Source of the DNA: Burkholderiales bacterium PBB2
GTDB lineage: Bacteria > Pseudomonadota > Gammaproteobacteria > Burkholderiales > Burkholderiaceae_C
Length of the DNA stretch: 64,000 nucleotides
NCBI GenBank assembly: GCA_002255955.1
Contig: NKIM01000022.1
Span: 25,523-89,522 of the forward strand
Direction: 5' to 3'
The translations under genes were made by a program, and so were the position numbers. The notes beneath the pieces are model-generated. The model saw only the letters and a program-made list of their open reading frames with translations, was not told the origin of the DNA and made no database searches. Of the stretch, positions 8,282 through 17,606 are shown one piece after another (the first letter of the stretch is position 1; each line of letters starts with the position of its first letter).

Positions 8282-9673
8282 ATGGCTTCCCGCTTTTTTG
8301 CGTCCCTGTCGCGCCCGGGCCTCTGGCCGGGCTTGTTGTTCGAGCGAATGCGCCGCCTGCTGACCCTGCCGCCTGGCGATCTGCTGCGTGACGCGATCTA
8401 CCGCCGGCTCTGGACTTCCATCCTGATCAGCTCCCTGGGCGGGCAGATCACGATGCTGGCCCTGCCGCTGACGGCGGCCGTGCTGCTCAATGCCAGCCCC
8501 ACGCAGATGGGTTTGTTGACCTCGATGGAGATCGCGCCCTTTGTGCTGTTCTCCCTGCCCGGCGGGGTCTGGCTGGACCGCGTGCGCAAGCTGCCGGTGT
8601 ATGTCTTCGGCGAGGCTTTTCTGGGCCTGGCCGTGGCCACCGTGCCCCTGGCCGCCTGGATGGGCTGGCTGACCATGGGCTGGCTCTATGTGGTGGGCTT
8701 TGTGCTCGGCACGGTCTACACCATCGCTGGCAGTGCCGCACAAATCGTGCTGACCCAGGTGGTCAGCCGCGACCGCCTGGTCGAGGCCCATGCCAAGAAC
8801 GCGCTGGCCTCCAGCGGCGCCGAAGTGGCCGGCCCCGGCGTGGCCGGCGTGCTGATCAAGCTCTTGGGCGCGCCCATGGCCCTGGCGGTGGATGCCTTTC
8901 TGGTGCTGATCTCGGCCCTGATCCTGCGCGGCATCAAGGTCCAGGAGCAGCTGGCGCCGAGCGGGCAGGCCGATTTCTGGCGCGACCTCAAGGCCGGCGT
9001 GCAGTTCGTGCGCGAGCGTGCGCTGCTGGTCAGCCTGGCCTGCACCGTGGGCAGCTGGCAGCTTTGCTACAACGCGGCCCAAGTGGTGCAGATCCTGTTC
9101 GCCACCCGCAGCTTGGGGCTGAGCGCGCAAGAGGTGGGCCTGAGCTATGTGGCCCTGGGAGCCGGCACGGTGCTGGCCAGCGTGTTCGGTCACCGCATCA
9201 GTGCCAAGGTCGGGCCGGGCCCTTGCTTGGTGCTGGGCGTGGCCAGCTCGGGCTTCGGCTGGCTGCTGCTCGGTCTGATGCCGGCCAATGCCTGGGGCGT
9301 GGCAGCCTTTGCCTTCATGCTCTTCATGTTCGGCGTCGGTGCGGTGCTGATCTTCATCAACTTCCTGTCGCTGCGCCAGGCCGTCACACCGGCGCCCATG
9401 CTGGGTCGAATGACCAGCACCATGCGCTGGTTGATCTTGATTCCGGCCGGCCCGGGTGCGCTGCTGGGCGGCTGGCTCGGTGAGCATGTGGGCCTGCGTT
9501 CCTCGCTGCTGTTCGCGGGCGTGGGCGCGCTCTGCCTGGCCTTGATCGCCTGGCGCCACCCGGTCATTCGCGATGTGCGCGAGCTGCCCAAGGCCGAGGA
9601 TCTGGAAGACCAGAACCCGCAAGGCGTGGCCGGCGCCAGCGGCCTGGCGTTGGACCTGGGGCCGAACAAATGA
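8282..9673 (+). CDS. MFS transporter (EntS/MFS_3-like exporter)
   Basis: 463-residue major facilitator protein with about twelve hydrophobic helices. The loop after helix 2 has GGVWLDRVRKLPVYV, the usual G-x-x-x-D-R-x-x-R/K motif A. The family resembles EntS/MFS_3 proteins, many of which export siderophores or drugs; the substrate is unknown. I placed the start at ATG 8282 (MASRFF...), although the frame is open further upstream without a likely initiator. The C-terminal tail is hydrophilic. The stop overlaps the following GNAT gene by 4 bp. Expression may be governed by the unusual leader upstream. Confidence 0.83.
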   Translation: MASRFFASLSRPGLWPGLLFERMRRLLTLPPGDLLRDAIYRRLWTSILISSLGGQITMLALPLTAAVLLNASPTQMGLLTSMEIAPFVLFSLPGGVWLDRVRKLPVYVFGEAFLGLAVATVPLAAWMGWLTMGWLYVVGFVLGTVYTIAGSAAQIVLTQVVSRDRLVEAHAKNALASSGAEVAGPGVAGVLIKLLGAPMALAVDAFLVLISALILRGIKVQEQLAPSGQADFWRDLKAGVQFVRERALLVSLACTVGSWQLCYNAAQVVQILFATRSLGLSAQEVGLSYVALGAGTVLASVFGHRISAKVGPGPCLVLGVASSGFGWLLLGLMPANAWGVAAFAFMLFMFGVGAVLIFINFLSLRQAVTPAPMLGRMTSTMRWLILIPAGPGALLGGWLGEHVGLRSSLLFAGVGALCLALIAWRHPVIRDVRELPKAEDLEDQNPQGVAGASGLALDLGPNK

Positions 9674-10281
9674 GCGAGGCAAGACCTGACCCCGCCGTTT
9701 CTGGGTCGGCAGTGCCCGACCCCATCCTGATCGAAGTGCCCGAGACGATCAGCACCGAGCGCCTGCTGCTGGCCGCGCCGCGGCCCGGCATCGGCCCGGC
9801 TCTGAGCGTGGCCGTGGCCGAGTCCATCGGCCTGCTCAGCCCCTGGATGCCCTGGGCCCAGCAGGTGCCCAGCTTTGAAGAATCCGAAGCGGTGGCACGC
9901 CGCCAGCAGGCCGACTTCATCGCCCGCCGCGATCTTTGCTACCAGATCTACGACCGCGCGCCCGAAGGCCGCCGCCTGCTCGGCGGCATCGGCCTGCACC
10001 GCATGGACTGGACCGTGCGCCGCTTCGAGATCGGTTACTGGCTGCGCGCCAGCGCCCAGGGCCAGGGCTTCATGAGCGAGGCCGTGACGGCCCTGAGTCG
10101 CATGGCCTTCGAGCAGCTGCGCGCCCGTCGGGTGGAGATTCGCATGGACGAGACCAACCTCGCCAGCCGCGCCGTGGCCGAACGCTGCGGCTTCGAGCTC
10201 GAAGGCATCTTGCGCTGCGACAGCCTGTCGCCGCAGGGGGAGCCGAGGAACACTTGCGTGTACGCACGCCTGGGCCTGTGA
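9670..10281 (+). CDS. RimJ/RimL-type GNAT N-acetyltransferase
   Basis: 203-residue acetyltransferase of the RimJ/RimL group. It contains STERLLLAAPRPG at the start, a central WTVRRFEIGYWLRASAQGQG segment (acetyl-CoA binding loop A-Q-G-Q-G), and NLASRAVAERCGFELEGILR, the hallmark C-terminal motif of RimJ/RimL enzymes. Members acetylate the N-termini of ribosomal proteins or small molecules; here the substrate is not predictable. The start overlaps the MFS stop (ATGA), so it is translationally coupled to the transporter. It is followed 3 bp later by another GNAT gene. Confidence 0.86.
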   Translation: MSEARPDPAVSGSAVPDPILIEVPETISTERLLLAAPRPGIGPALSVAVAESIGLLSPWMPWAQQVPSFEESEAVARRQQADFIARRDLCYQIYDRAPEGRRLLGGIGLHRMDWTVRRFEIGYWLRASAQGQGFMSEAVTALSRMAFEQLRARRVEIRMDETNLASRAVAERCGFELEGILRCDSLSPQGEPRNTCVYARLGL

Positions 10282-10284
10282 TCG

Positions 10285-10752
10285 ATGAGCGCTTCGGAAT
10301 CGATCCGTTTTGACATGAGCGGCCCGCCGGACGCGGTGGCCTTTCAGCGGCTGTACGACAGCACCGGCTGGGCCGGAGGCGTGGAGCGGGAACCTTTGTT
10401 TTATGCGCGCGCCCTGGCGGGTTCCTGGGCGCAGTGTGCGGCCTATGCCGGTGAGGAATTGGTGGGCTTCGGGCGGGTGATTTCCGATGGTGTCTTGCAT
10501 GCCTTCATCACCGAGATGATCGTGCTTCCGGCCTGGCAGGGGCAGGGCCTGGGCTCTCAGCTGCTCGATCGCCTGGTTCAGCATTGCCTGCAGCGGGGCC
10601 TGCGCGACATCCAGCTCTTCTGCGCCGAGGGCAAGCAGGGCTTTTACGAGAAGGGCGGCTTCACGCCGCGGCTGCCGGGCCGACCGGGCATGCAGTACAC
10701 GCGATGTGCTGAGGCCTCTGAATCGCCCGAATCGCCAGCATCTCCTGAATAG
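10285..10752 (+). CDS. GNAT-family N-acetyltransferase
   Basis: 155-residue single-domain GNAT. EMIVLPAWQGQGLGSQLLDRLV is the acetyl-CoA binding motif, and FCAEGKQGFYEKGGF is the C-terminal beta-bulge region seen in small-molecule acetyltransferases of this type. The gene starts 3 bp after the previous GNAT stop, making an MFS-GNAT-GNAT unit. The last ~12 residues are Ser/Pro/Glu-rich and probably disordered. Confidence 0.85.
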   Translation: MSASESIRFDMSGPPDAVAFQRLYDSTGWAGGVEREPLFYARALAGSWAQCAAYAGEELVGFGRVISDGVLHAFITEMIVLPAWQGQGLGSQLLDRLVQHCLQRGLRDIQLFCAEGKQGFYEKGGFTPRLPGRPGMQYTRCAEASESPESPASPE

Positions 10753-10819
10753 CCCCGGCCCAGCGCGGCCATGCCTGCGAACCTATGCTGCTCGCTGAGC
10801 GCTTCAAGGACCCGCAGGC

Positions 10820-12085
10820 ATGGACGACGACACGATAGGCAAGAGCTGGCACCGGCCCTCGCGGGCCCATGGCCATGAACTGCAGGCGCCAGCATCAGCC
10901 ACCGAGCCCAGCCTGGCCGCAGCGCAGGCGCGCATCGCGGCGGTCGACCCGGCGGCGTATGCGCGCAGCCGCAATGCCCTGGACGGCGCGGTCACCGGCT
11001 TGTCGCCCTACCTCACCCATGGCTTGGTGAGCCTGGCCGAGGTCCTGGGTGGCGTGCAGCAGCGCCATGCGCTGGAGGTGCAGCACAAGCTGGTGTTCGA
11101 GCTGGGCTGGCGCGCTTACTTTCGCCACGTCTGGAAGCACCGGGGCGAGGCGATTTTTGCCTCGCTGCACGAAGGGCCGCTGCCCGATGCAGCCTATGCC
11201 CGCGAGCTGCCCGTCGATGTGCGCGAGGCCCGCAGCGGCGTGCCGGTGATCGACCAGGCGGTGCGCACGCTCTACGAGACCGGCCTGCTGCACAACCATG
11301 CGCGCATGTGGCTGGCCAGCTATCTGGTCCATGTGCGCAAGATCCACTGGCGCAGCGGCGCCGACTGGCTCTACGGCCATTTGCTCGACGGCGATCTGGC
11401 CAGCAACCACCTGAGCTGGCAATGGGTGGCCGGCACGGGCAGTCGCAAGCCCTATCTGTTCAATGCCGAGAATGTGGCGCGTTATGCACCCGCAAGCTGG
11501 CACAGCCCGGGCACGGTGATCGATGTCAGCTACGAGGCCCTCGATCAGCTGGCGCGTCATCCCCAGCCGGCGCTGCTGGAGGGAACGACCGAGCGGCCGG
11601 CCCCGACCGAGGTGCCGGCCTTGCTGTCCGCGCCACCCCCGGGTTTGGCGATTCAGTCGCCCGATGCGAGCCAGGTGGCTGGCCGCGAGGTGTGGCTGGT
11701 GCACCCCTGGAGCTTGGGCGCGCTGCCGGCCGACTTGCCGCCCGATACCCAGGTGATCGGCCTCTGGCTGCAGGACTTTCACCAGGCTTGGCCCTGGAGC
11801 GAGCGGCGCTGGCGCTGGGTGGCCGCACGCATGGCCGAGCTGGGCGCGGTGATGTGGTGGACGGATGCCGCGGCGCTGGAGCAGGCCTTGAGCGGCGCGC
11901 GCCGGGTGCGCTGCCGCGCCGAGCCGCATCTTCAGGCCTGGCTGCCCCGCTGGGCCGAGTGCCTGCCCGAGCCGGCGCTGTTTCCCGAGGTGACGCCCTG
12001 CTGTGCGTCCTTCTCGGCCTGGTGGACGCGCAGCACGCGTGGCCTCGCTACCGCCGATGACTTGTTGTCGAGGCTGCCGCGATGA
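10820..12085 (+). CDS. Photolyase/cryptochrome-like FAD-binding protein with atypical domain order
   Basis: 421-residue protein that begins directly with the photolyase FAD-binding helical domain (about residues 30-250). Visible landmarks are LSPYLTHGLVS, LGWRAYFRHVW, VIDQAVRTLYETGLLHNHARMWLASYL and LLDGDLASNHLSWQWVAGTG, which match the FAD- and DNA-binding core of class I-type photolyases, including the Trp-rich segment. The usual N-terminal antenna-binding Rossmann domain is missing. Instead a ~130-residue alpha/beta-looking region follows at the C-terminus (VWLVHPWSLGALP ... VIGLWLQDFHQAWPWSERRWRW). It may be a relocated Rossmann domain (inference). The gene overlaps the DUF393 gene by 4 bp. 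DNA repair or light sensing is plausible, but activity is unproven. Confidence 0.8.
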   Translation: MDDDTIGKSWHRPSRAHGHELQAPASATEPSLAAAQARIAAVDPAAYARSRNALDGAVTGLSPYLTHGLVSLAEVLGGVQQRHALEVQHKLVFELGWRAYFRHVWKHRGEAIFASLHEGPLPDAAYARELPVDVREARSGVPVIDQAVRTLYETGLLHNHARMWLASYLVHVRKIHWRSGADWLYGHLLDGDLASNHLSWQWVAGTGSRKPYLFNAENVARYAPASWHSPGTVIDVSYEALDQLARHPQPALLEGTTERPAPTEVPALLSAPPPGLAIQSPDASQVAGREVWLVHPWSLGALPADLPPDTQVIGLWLQDFHQAWPWSERRWRWVAARMAELGAVMWWTDAAALEQALSGARRVRCRAEPHLQAWLPRWAECLPEPALFPEVTPCCASFSAWWTRSTRGLATADDLLSRLPR

Positions 12086-12477
12086 AGCCCCAACCCTGCG
12101 AACAGACCAGTGATTCGCTGACCGTGCTTTTCGACGGCGCCTGCCCTTTGTGCCGGCGCGAGATCGCGCTCTACCGCGGCCAGGCCGAGGGCCAGGCGGT
12201 CTGCTTTGCCGATGTCAGCGACCCGGCTCAGGTCTTGCCGGCGGGGCACACGCAAGCAGAGCTGCTGGCGCGCTTCCATGTGCTGCTGCCCGACGGGCGC
12301 TTGCTCAGCGGCGCCGAGGCTTTTCTGGCCCTGTGGGCGCGGCTGCCCGGCTGGCGCTGGCTGGCTTGGCTGGGGCGGTTGCCTGGCGTGGCGCGTTTGA
12401 TGGAGTGGGCTTACCTGGGCTTCTTGCGCGTGCGGCCGGCCGTGCAGCGGGGATTTCGGCGCTGGAAACCCGACTGA
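12082..12477 (+). CDS. DCC1-like thiol-disulfide oxidoreductase (DUF393)
   Basis: 131-residue DUF393 protein. The defining motif FDGACPLCRREIALYR carries a C-x-x-C pair (Cys21 and Cys24), expected to act as a thioredoxin-like redox site. The rest includes the WLAWLGRLPGVARLMEWAY hydrophobic stretch. It starts inside the stop of the photolyase-like gene (ATGA), and DUF393 genes are known companions of photolyase genes in proteobacteria, so a joint role under light or oxidative stress is reasonable. Confidence 0.88.
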   Translation: MKPQPCEQTSDSLTVLFDGACPLCRREIALYRGQAEGQAVCFADVSDPAQVLPAGHTQAELLARFHVLLPDGRLLSGAEAFLALWARLPGWRWLAWLGRLPGVARLMEWAYLGFLRVRPAVQRGFRRWKPD

Positions 12478-12492
12478 GCTGCGCGCGCAGGC

Positions 12493-13257
12493 TCAGTGGT
12501 CTGGCACGAAGCGATCCACCGCGTCGGTGATGATGCCGTCCACCCCGTTGGCCCGCAGCCAGGCCACGACCGATTCATCGTTGGCGGTGTAGACCAGGGC
12601 CTTCATGCCGGCCGCGTGGATGGCTTGCACGCGCGCCGCGTCCATCAGGCGGTAATTGGTGATGACGGCCACGCAGCCCAGGCTTTGCGCCTCGTCAAGC
12701 CAGCTTTCGCGCGGGCTGTCGAGCAAGAGGCCGCGCGGCACCCCGGGGGCGGTCTTGCGGGCACCTTCCAGGGCGACGGGCTCGAAGGAGCTGAACAGGG
12801 GCAGGAGCGCCTGCCCCTGTCCCTGGCCCTGCCACAGGCGCAGCACCTCGCGGCCCACGACCTGGCCGGTCAGGCGCTCCTGGCCCGGCGTGGGCTTGAG
12901 TTCCAGATTGAGGCCGAAGCGGTTGGCCTGGACGAAGTGGGCCACGGCCTCCAGGCTGGCCAGGGGTTCGCCCGCGTGAGCGCGGCTGTGCCAGCTGCCG
13001 GCGTCCAGGCGGCTCAGCTCCGACCAGCTCTGCGCGCTGGCCAGGCCCGAGCCCGTGCTGGTGCGGCGCAGGCTGCTGTCGTGCAGCAGGAAGGGAACGC
13101 CGTCCGAGCTGAGCTTCACATCGCACTCAAAGGCCCGGTAGCCATGGGTGGCACCGAGACGGAAGGCGGCCAGGGTGTTCTCGGGCGCCAGCTTGCCGGC
13201 GCCGCGATGGGCGATCCAGAAGGGCAGGGGCCAGGGTGTATTGGACGAAGTATTCAT
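12493..13257 (-). CDS. ugpQ: Glycerophosphodiester phosphodiesterase
   Basis: 254-residue GDPD-family enzyme that hydrolyses glycerophosphodiesters from phospholipid turnover to glycerol 3-phosphate and an alcohol. FWIAHRGAGKLAPENTL contains the conserved H-R-G and P-E-N-T metal-binding and catalytic residues; FECDVKLSSDG supplies the E-x-D metal ligands, and FLLHDSSLRRTS carries the second catalytic His. There is no signal peptide, as in cytoplasmic UgpQ. The end region NGVDGIITDAVDRF is typical. It converges on the DUF393 gene with 15 bp between stops. Confidence 0.92.
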   Translation of the reverse strand: MNTSSNTPWPLPFWIAHRGAGKLAPENTLAAFRLGATHGYRAFECDVKLSSDGVPFLLHDSSLRRTSTGSGLASAQSWSELSRLDAGSWHSRAHAGEPLASLEAVAHFVQANRFGLNLELKPTPGQERLTGQVVGREVLRLWQGQGQGQALLPLFSSFEPVALEGARKTAPGVPRGLLLDSPRESWLDEAQSLGCVAVITNYRLMDAARVQAIHAAGMKALVYTANDESVVAWLRANGVDGIITDAVDRFVPDH

Positions 13258-13583
13258 GGCTGCGGACTTGGTCTAGGGCGGCGCCATATTAGCCCTGGAG
13301 AGGGCGCTCCAGATGCAAGGCCAATCGGCGCCAGAGGCCGGGGCAAATGCTGCGCTGCGGTACGATCACGGCCCGAGCGCGCAAGGCCCGGCCGCGCGAT
13401 CCGCCGGCGGTTGCCGGTGTGGCGCAGGGCCGGCCCTGACAGGCCTGGGCCACAAGCCCGTCGATGCCCTGGGTCCGTTCGTTCCAGCCAATTCCCCAGC
13501 CTTGTGGCTGGGCTTTTCGGGCGCCAGAGCCCGGGGGGCCTGGCCGCAGCCAACCAAGGGTGTGTCGCCCGCACCTGGCCGCC
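13258..13583. other. 326-bp divergent intergenic region with terminator-like leader hairpin
   Basis: This region separates the ugpQ-like gene from the DUF3683 oxidoreductase gene, transcribed outward. It is GC-rich with no supportable reading frame. Apart from the stem-loop at 13495-13517 I see only a weak -10-like TACGAT near 13361. The space from there to the oxidoreductase ATG would be a leader of roughly 215 nt. Confidence 0.4.
13495..13517 (+). terminator. Rho-independent-like hairpin in the leader of the oxidoreductase gene
   Basis: CCCAGCC pairs with GGCTGGG over a TTGT loop and is followed by CTTTT, about 67 bp upstream of the ATG at 13584. It could be an attenuator, or could end a short RNA started in the intergenic region. 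Confidence 0.45.
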
Positions 13584-16500
13584 ATGAATGCACCGCATCC
13601 GCTGATGCTTGAAGATCCTGCTGCCCCGAACGCCGCTGCCGATGCGGTTCATGCAGCATCCCCCCGCCTGCGCGAGATTCCCTACAACTACACCTCCTTC
13701 TCCGACCGCGAGATCGTCATCCGCCTGCTCGGCGAGCCAGCCTGGGCGCTGCTGGACAAGCTGCGCGAAGAGCGCCGCACCGGCCGCTCGGCCCGCATGC
13801 TGTACGAGGTGCTGGGCGACATCTGGGTGGTGCAGCGCAACCCCTATTTGCAAGACGATCTGCTGGACAACCCCAAGCGCCGCGGCCTCTTGATCGAAGC
13901 CTTGCAGCACCGCCTGAGCGAGGTGGAACGCCGCCGCGACCCCAGCACCGATGCCCAGCGCGATGCCGATGTCGGCCAGCTGCTGAAGGCGGCGCAAGAG
14001 GCGGTGCGCCAGTTCGCCAGCCAGTTCGAGCAGGTGGCCGAGCTGCGCCGCCGCACCATCCGCTTGCTGGGCAAGACCACGGCGCGCGACAACATCAAGT
14101 TCGACGGCCTGGCCCGCGTCTCTCACGTCACCGACGCGACCGACTGGCGTGTCGAGTACCCCTTCGTTGTGCTGACCCCGGACAGCGAGGCCGAGATGGC
14201 CCAGCTGGTCAAGGGCTGTGTGGAACTGGGCCTGACCATCATCCCGCGTGGCGGTGGCACCGGCTACACCGGCGGCGCCGTGCCCCTGGTCTGGAACAGC
14301 GCGGTCATCAACACCGAAAAGCTCGAAGGCCTGCGCGGCGTCGAGATGCTGACCCTGCCCGGCCTGGACCGCGAGGTGGCCACGATCTGGAGCGAGGCCG
14401 GCGTGGTGACGCAGCGCGTGTCCGATCTGGCCGAGCAGCATGGTTTTGTGTTTGCGGTCGATCCGACCAGCGCCGAGGCCTCTTGCGTGGGCGGCAATAT
14501 CGCCATGAACGCCGGCGGCAAGAAGGCCGTGCTCTGGGGCACGGCGCTCGACAACCTGGCCAGCTGGCGCATGGTCACGCCTGAGGCCAAGTGGCTGGAG
14601 GTGACCCGCCTCAACCACAATATGGGCAAGATCCATGATGTGGAGGTGGCCAGCTTCGAGCTGCGCTATTTCGACGCCAGCGGCAAGAAGCTGGAGCGCA
14701 GCGAGCGCCTCGACATCCCGGGCCGCACCTTCCGCAAGGAAGGCCTGGGCAAGGATGTCACTGACAAATTCCTGGCCGGCCTGCCCGGCATCCAGAAAGA
14801 GGGCTGCGACGGCCTGATCACCAGCGCCCGCTGGGTGGTGCACAAGATGCCGGCCCATGTGCGCACGGTCTGCCTGGAGTTCTTCGGCAACCCCAAGGAC
14901 TGCGTGCCGGCCATCGTCGACATCAAGGACTTCATGTTTGCCGAGGCGAAGCGCCCTGGCGGCGCGGTGCTGGCGGGTCTGGAGCATCTGGACGACCGCT
15001 ATCTCAAGGCCGTGGGCTACTCGACCAAGAGCAAGCGTGCCCACCTGGCCGGCGCGTCCTCCAACGGCCTGCCCAAGATGGTGCTGGTCGGGGACATCGT
15101 CGGTGAGGATGCCGATGCCGTGGCCCGCGCCACCTCGGAGGTGGTGCGCCTGGCCAATGGCCGCAACGGCGAAGGCTTTGTCGCCATCAGCGCCGACGCG
15201 CGCAAGAAGTTCTGGCTCGATCGCAAGCGCACGGCCGCCATCTCCAAGCACACCAATGCCTTCAAGGTGAACGAGGATGTGGTGATCCCGCTGCCGCGCA
15301 TGGGCGAGTACACCCTGGGCATCGAGCGCATCAATATCGAGCTGTCGCTGCGCAACAAGCTGGCCCTGGTCGGCGCGCTGCAGCAGCTGTTCAGCACCGC
15401 CAAGCTGCCCTTGGGCAAGAGCGACGACGCTGGCGAGATCCCCAGCGCCGAGCTGCTGGGCGACCGCGTGCAGCAAGCCCTGGCCCTGCTGGCTGAGGTG
15501 GGCGCGCAGTGGCAACGCTGGAAAGATGAGCTCGACCTGCCCCGCCCCGAGGAAGGTGGCAGTTACTTTGACCAGTTGCAAGACCACAGCCTGCGCGCCT
15601 CCTGGAAGACGCAGATCTTCAAGCCCCTGCAAGCCATCTTCAGCGGTGCGGCGTTTGCGCAGATCCTGGAGGAGTGCAAGCGCATCCACCAGGAGGTGCT
15701 GCGTGGCCGGGTCTGGGTGGCCTTGCACATGCATGCCGGCGACGGCAATGTGCACACCAACATCCCCGTCAACTCCGACAACTACGAGATGCTGCAGACG
15801 GCGCATGAGGCGGTGGGCCGCATCATGAAGCTGGCGCGCAGCCTGGACGGCGTGATCTCGGGCGAGCACGGCATCGGCATCACCAAGCTGGAGTTCCTCA
15901 GCGATGAGGAACTGGCCGATTTTGCCGACTACAAGCTGCGCGTCGACCCGGAAGGCCGCTTCAACAAGGGCAAGCTGCTGCGCCCCAAGGCATCCACCCA
16001 CGGCACCTTTGCCGACCTGACCAATGCCTACACGCCCAGCTTCGGCCTGATGGGGCATGAGTCGCTGATCATGCAGCAGAGCGATATCGGCGCCATCAGC
16101 GACAGCATCAAGGACTGCCTGCGCTGCGGCAAGTGCAAGCCGGTCTGCGCCACCCATGTGCCGCGCGCCAATCTGCTTTATTCGCCGCGCAACAAGATCC
16201 TGGCCACCTCGCTGCTGGTCGAGGCCTTCTTGTACGAGGAGCAGACCCGCCGCGGCATCTCGATCAAGCATTGGGAAGAGTTCGAGGATGTGGCCGACCA
16301 CTGCACGGTCTGCCACAAATGCGCCAACCCCTGCCCGGTCAAGATCGACTTCGGCGATGTGACCATGAATATGCGCAACCTCTTGCGCAAGATGGGTCAG
16401 AAGAGCTTCCGCCCCGGCAATGCCGCGGCCATGTTCATGCTCAATGCCACCAACCCCGAGACCATCAAGATGGCGCGGGCCGCCATGGTGGGCGTGGGCT

Positions 16501-17528
16501 TCAAGGCCCAGCGCCTGGCGCACGATGTGCTGAAGACCTTTGCCAAGAAGCAGACCGAGGCCCCGCGTGCGACGCTGGGCCCGGCGCCGATCAAGGAACA
16601 GGTCATCCACTTCATCAACAAAAAGCTGCCCGGCGGCCTGCCCAAGAAGACGGCGCGGGCCCTGCTGGACATCGAGGACAAGGACTACGTGCCCATCATC
16701 CGCAACCCGGCCGCCACCACGGCCGAGACGGAAGCCGTGTTCTATTTCCCCGGCTGTGGCTCCGAGCGCCTGTTCAGCCAGGTCGGCCTGGCGACGCAAG
16801 CCATGCTCTGGCACGCCGGCGTGCAGACCGTGCTGCCACCGGGTTATCTGTGCTGCGGCTACCCGCAGCGCGGCTCGGGCCAGTTCGACAAGGCCGAGAA
16901 GATGATCACCGACAACCGGGTGCTCTTCCACCGCGTGGCCAACACCTTGAACTACCTGGACATCAAGACCGTGGTGGTTTCTTGTGGCACCTGTTACGAC
17001 CAGCTGCAGGGCTACAAGTTCGAGGAAATCTTCCCCGGCTGCCGCATCATCGACATCCACGAGTACCTGCTGGAAAAAGGCATCACGCTCGGCAGCGACA
17101 AGAGCTACCTCTACCACGACCCCTGCCACAGCCCGATGAAGCTGCAGGAGCCGATGAAGACGGTCAAGGCCTTGGTCGGCGACAGCGTGGTCGAGAGCAA
17201 GCGCTGCTGCGGCGAGAGCGGCACCCTGGGCGTGACCCGGCCGGACATCTCGACCCAGATCCGCTTCCGCAAGGAAGAAGAGTTGCGCAAGACCGAGACT
17301 CAGCTGCGAGAGAGCGGCAAGGTCGCGGCCGCCGAGAACCTGAAGATCCTGACCAGCTGCCCGAGCTGCCTGCAAGGTTTGAGCCGCTACGGCGGCGACC
17401 TGCAGAACGGCCTGCTCGAAGCCGACTACATCGTCGTCGAAATGGCCCGCCAGATCCTCGGCGAGGACTGGATGCCGCAGTATGTGGCCCAGGCCAATAA
17501 CGGCGGGATTGAGCGGGTTCTTGTTTGA
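13584..17528 (+). CDS. DUF3683 FAD/FMN-binding oxidoreductase with 4Fe-4S and CCG domains (D-lactate/glycolate dehydrogenase-like)
   Basis: 1314-residue multi-domain flavoprotein. Domains in order: an N-terminal DUF3683 region (starting around [14 protein letters not shown]), a PCMH-type FAD-binding domain ([13 protein letters not shown] near residue 222), a FAD-oxidase C-terminal domain ([24 protein letters not shown]), and two 4Fe-4S clusters ([11 protein letters not shown] near 845 and [12 protein letters not shown] near 906). Two CCG heterodisulfide-reductase-type domains follow (PGCGSERLF ... [19 protein letters not shown] ... CCGESGTLG). It fuses what GlcD/GlcF or Dld/LldEF split between subunits. 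A 2-hydroxyacid such as D-lactate is the likely electron donor (inference). I chose ATG 13584; the frame is open further upstream. Confidence 0.92.
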   Translation: MNAPHPLMLEDPAAPNAAADAVHAASPRLREIPYNYTSFSDREIVIRLLGEPAWALLDKLREERRTGRSARMLYEVLGDIWVVQRNPYLQDDLLDNPKRRGLLIEALQHRLSEVERRRDPSTDAQRDADVGQLLKAAQEAVRQFASQFEQVAELRRRTIRLLGKTTARDNIKFDGLARVSHVTDATDWRVEYPFVVLTPDSEAEMAQLVKGCVELGLTIIPRGGGTGYTGGAVPLVWNSAVINTEKLEGLRGVEMLTLPGLDREVATIWSEAGVVTQRVSDLAEQHGFVFAVDPTSAEASCVGGNIAMNAGGKKAVLWGTALDNLASWRMVTPEAKWLEVTRLNHNMGKIHDVEVASFELRYFDASGKKLERSERLDIPGRTFRKEGLGKDVTDKFLAGLPGIQKEGCDGLITSARWVVHKMPAHVRTVCLEFFGNPKDCVPAIVDIKDFMFAEAKRPGGAVLAGLEHLDDRYLKAVGYSTKSKRAHLAGASSNGLPKMVLVGDIVGEDADAVARATSEVVRLANGRNGEGFVAISADARKKFWLDRKRTAAISKHTNAFKVNEDVVIPLPRMGEYTLGIERINIELSLRNKLALVGALQQLFSTAKLPLGKSDDAGEIPSAELLGDRVQQALALLAEVGAQWQRWKDELDLPRPEEGGSYFDQLQDHSLRASWKTQIFKPLQAIFSGAAFAQILEECKRIHQEVLRGRVWVALHMHAGDGNVHTNIPVNSDNYEMLQTAHEAVGRIMKLARSLDGVISGEHGIGITKLEFLSDEELADFADYKLRVDPEGRFNKGKLLRPKASTHGTFADLTNAYTPSFGLMGHESLIMQQSDIGAISDSIKDCLRCGKCKPVCATHVPRANLLYSPRNKILATSLLVEAFLYEEQTRRGISIKHWEEFEDVADHCTVCHKCANPCPVKIDFGDVTMNMRNLLRKMGQKSFRPGNAAAMFMLNATNPETIKMARAAMVGVGFKAQRLAHDVLKTFAKKQTEAPRATLGPAPIKEQVIHFINKKLPGGLPKKTARALLDIEDKDYVPIIRNPAATTAETEAVFYFPGCGSERLFSQVGLATQAMLWHAGVQTVLPPGYLCCGYPQRGSGQFDKAEKMITDNRVLFHRVANTLNYLDIKTVVVSCGTCYDQLQGYKFEEIFPGCRIIDIHEYLLEKGITLGSDKSYLYHDPCHSPMKLQEPMKTVKALVGDSVVESKRCCGESGTLGVTRPDISTQIRFRKEEELRKTETQLRESGKVAAAENLKILTSCPSCLQGLSRYGGDLQNGLLEADYIVVEMARQILGEDWMPQYVAQANNGGIERVLV

Positions 17529-17530
17529 AG

Positions 17531-17580
17531 GTGAACAGGTGAATGGTTCACCCGGCGCGCAGCGCCCTTCACCTGTTCAC
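17531..17580. terminator. Inverted repeat between convergent genes (probable bidirectional terminator)
   Basis: A perfect 13-bp inverted repeat, GTGAACAGGTGAA (17531-17543) and its complement (17568-17580), flanks a 24-nt spacer. A nested GGTGAA/TTCACC pairing lies inside the left half. It sits just past the oxidoreductase stop and 27 bp before the Bug receptor stop on the other strand. No T-tract follows. Confidence 0.45.
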
Positions 17581-17606
17581 GCGTTCACTCCGATTCGTTC
17601 GCGCAC

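Noticed and set aside
13360..13517. Possible 6S-like or other small RNA before the oxidoreductase gene
   Set aside because: Promoter and terminator spacing would fit, but I could not match the conserved 6S architecture or any known RNA family by eye, so only the hairpin is listed.
13254..17375. A 1373-residue open frame on the minus strand
   Set aside because: It is the antisense of the DUF3683 oxidoreductase, whose plus-strand protein has all expected domains; the minus-strand protein is Leu/Ala/Gln/His-rich without motifs, a GC-skew artefact.
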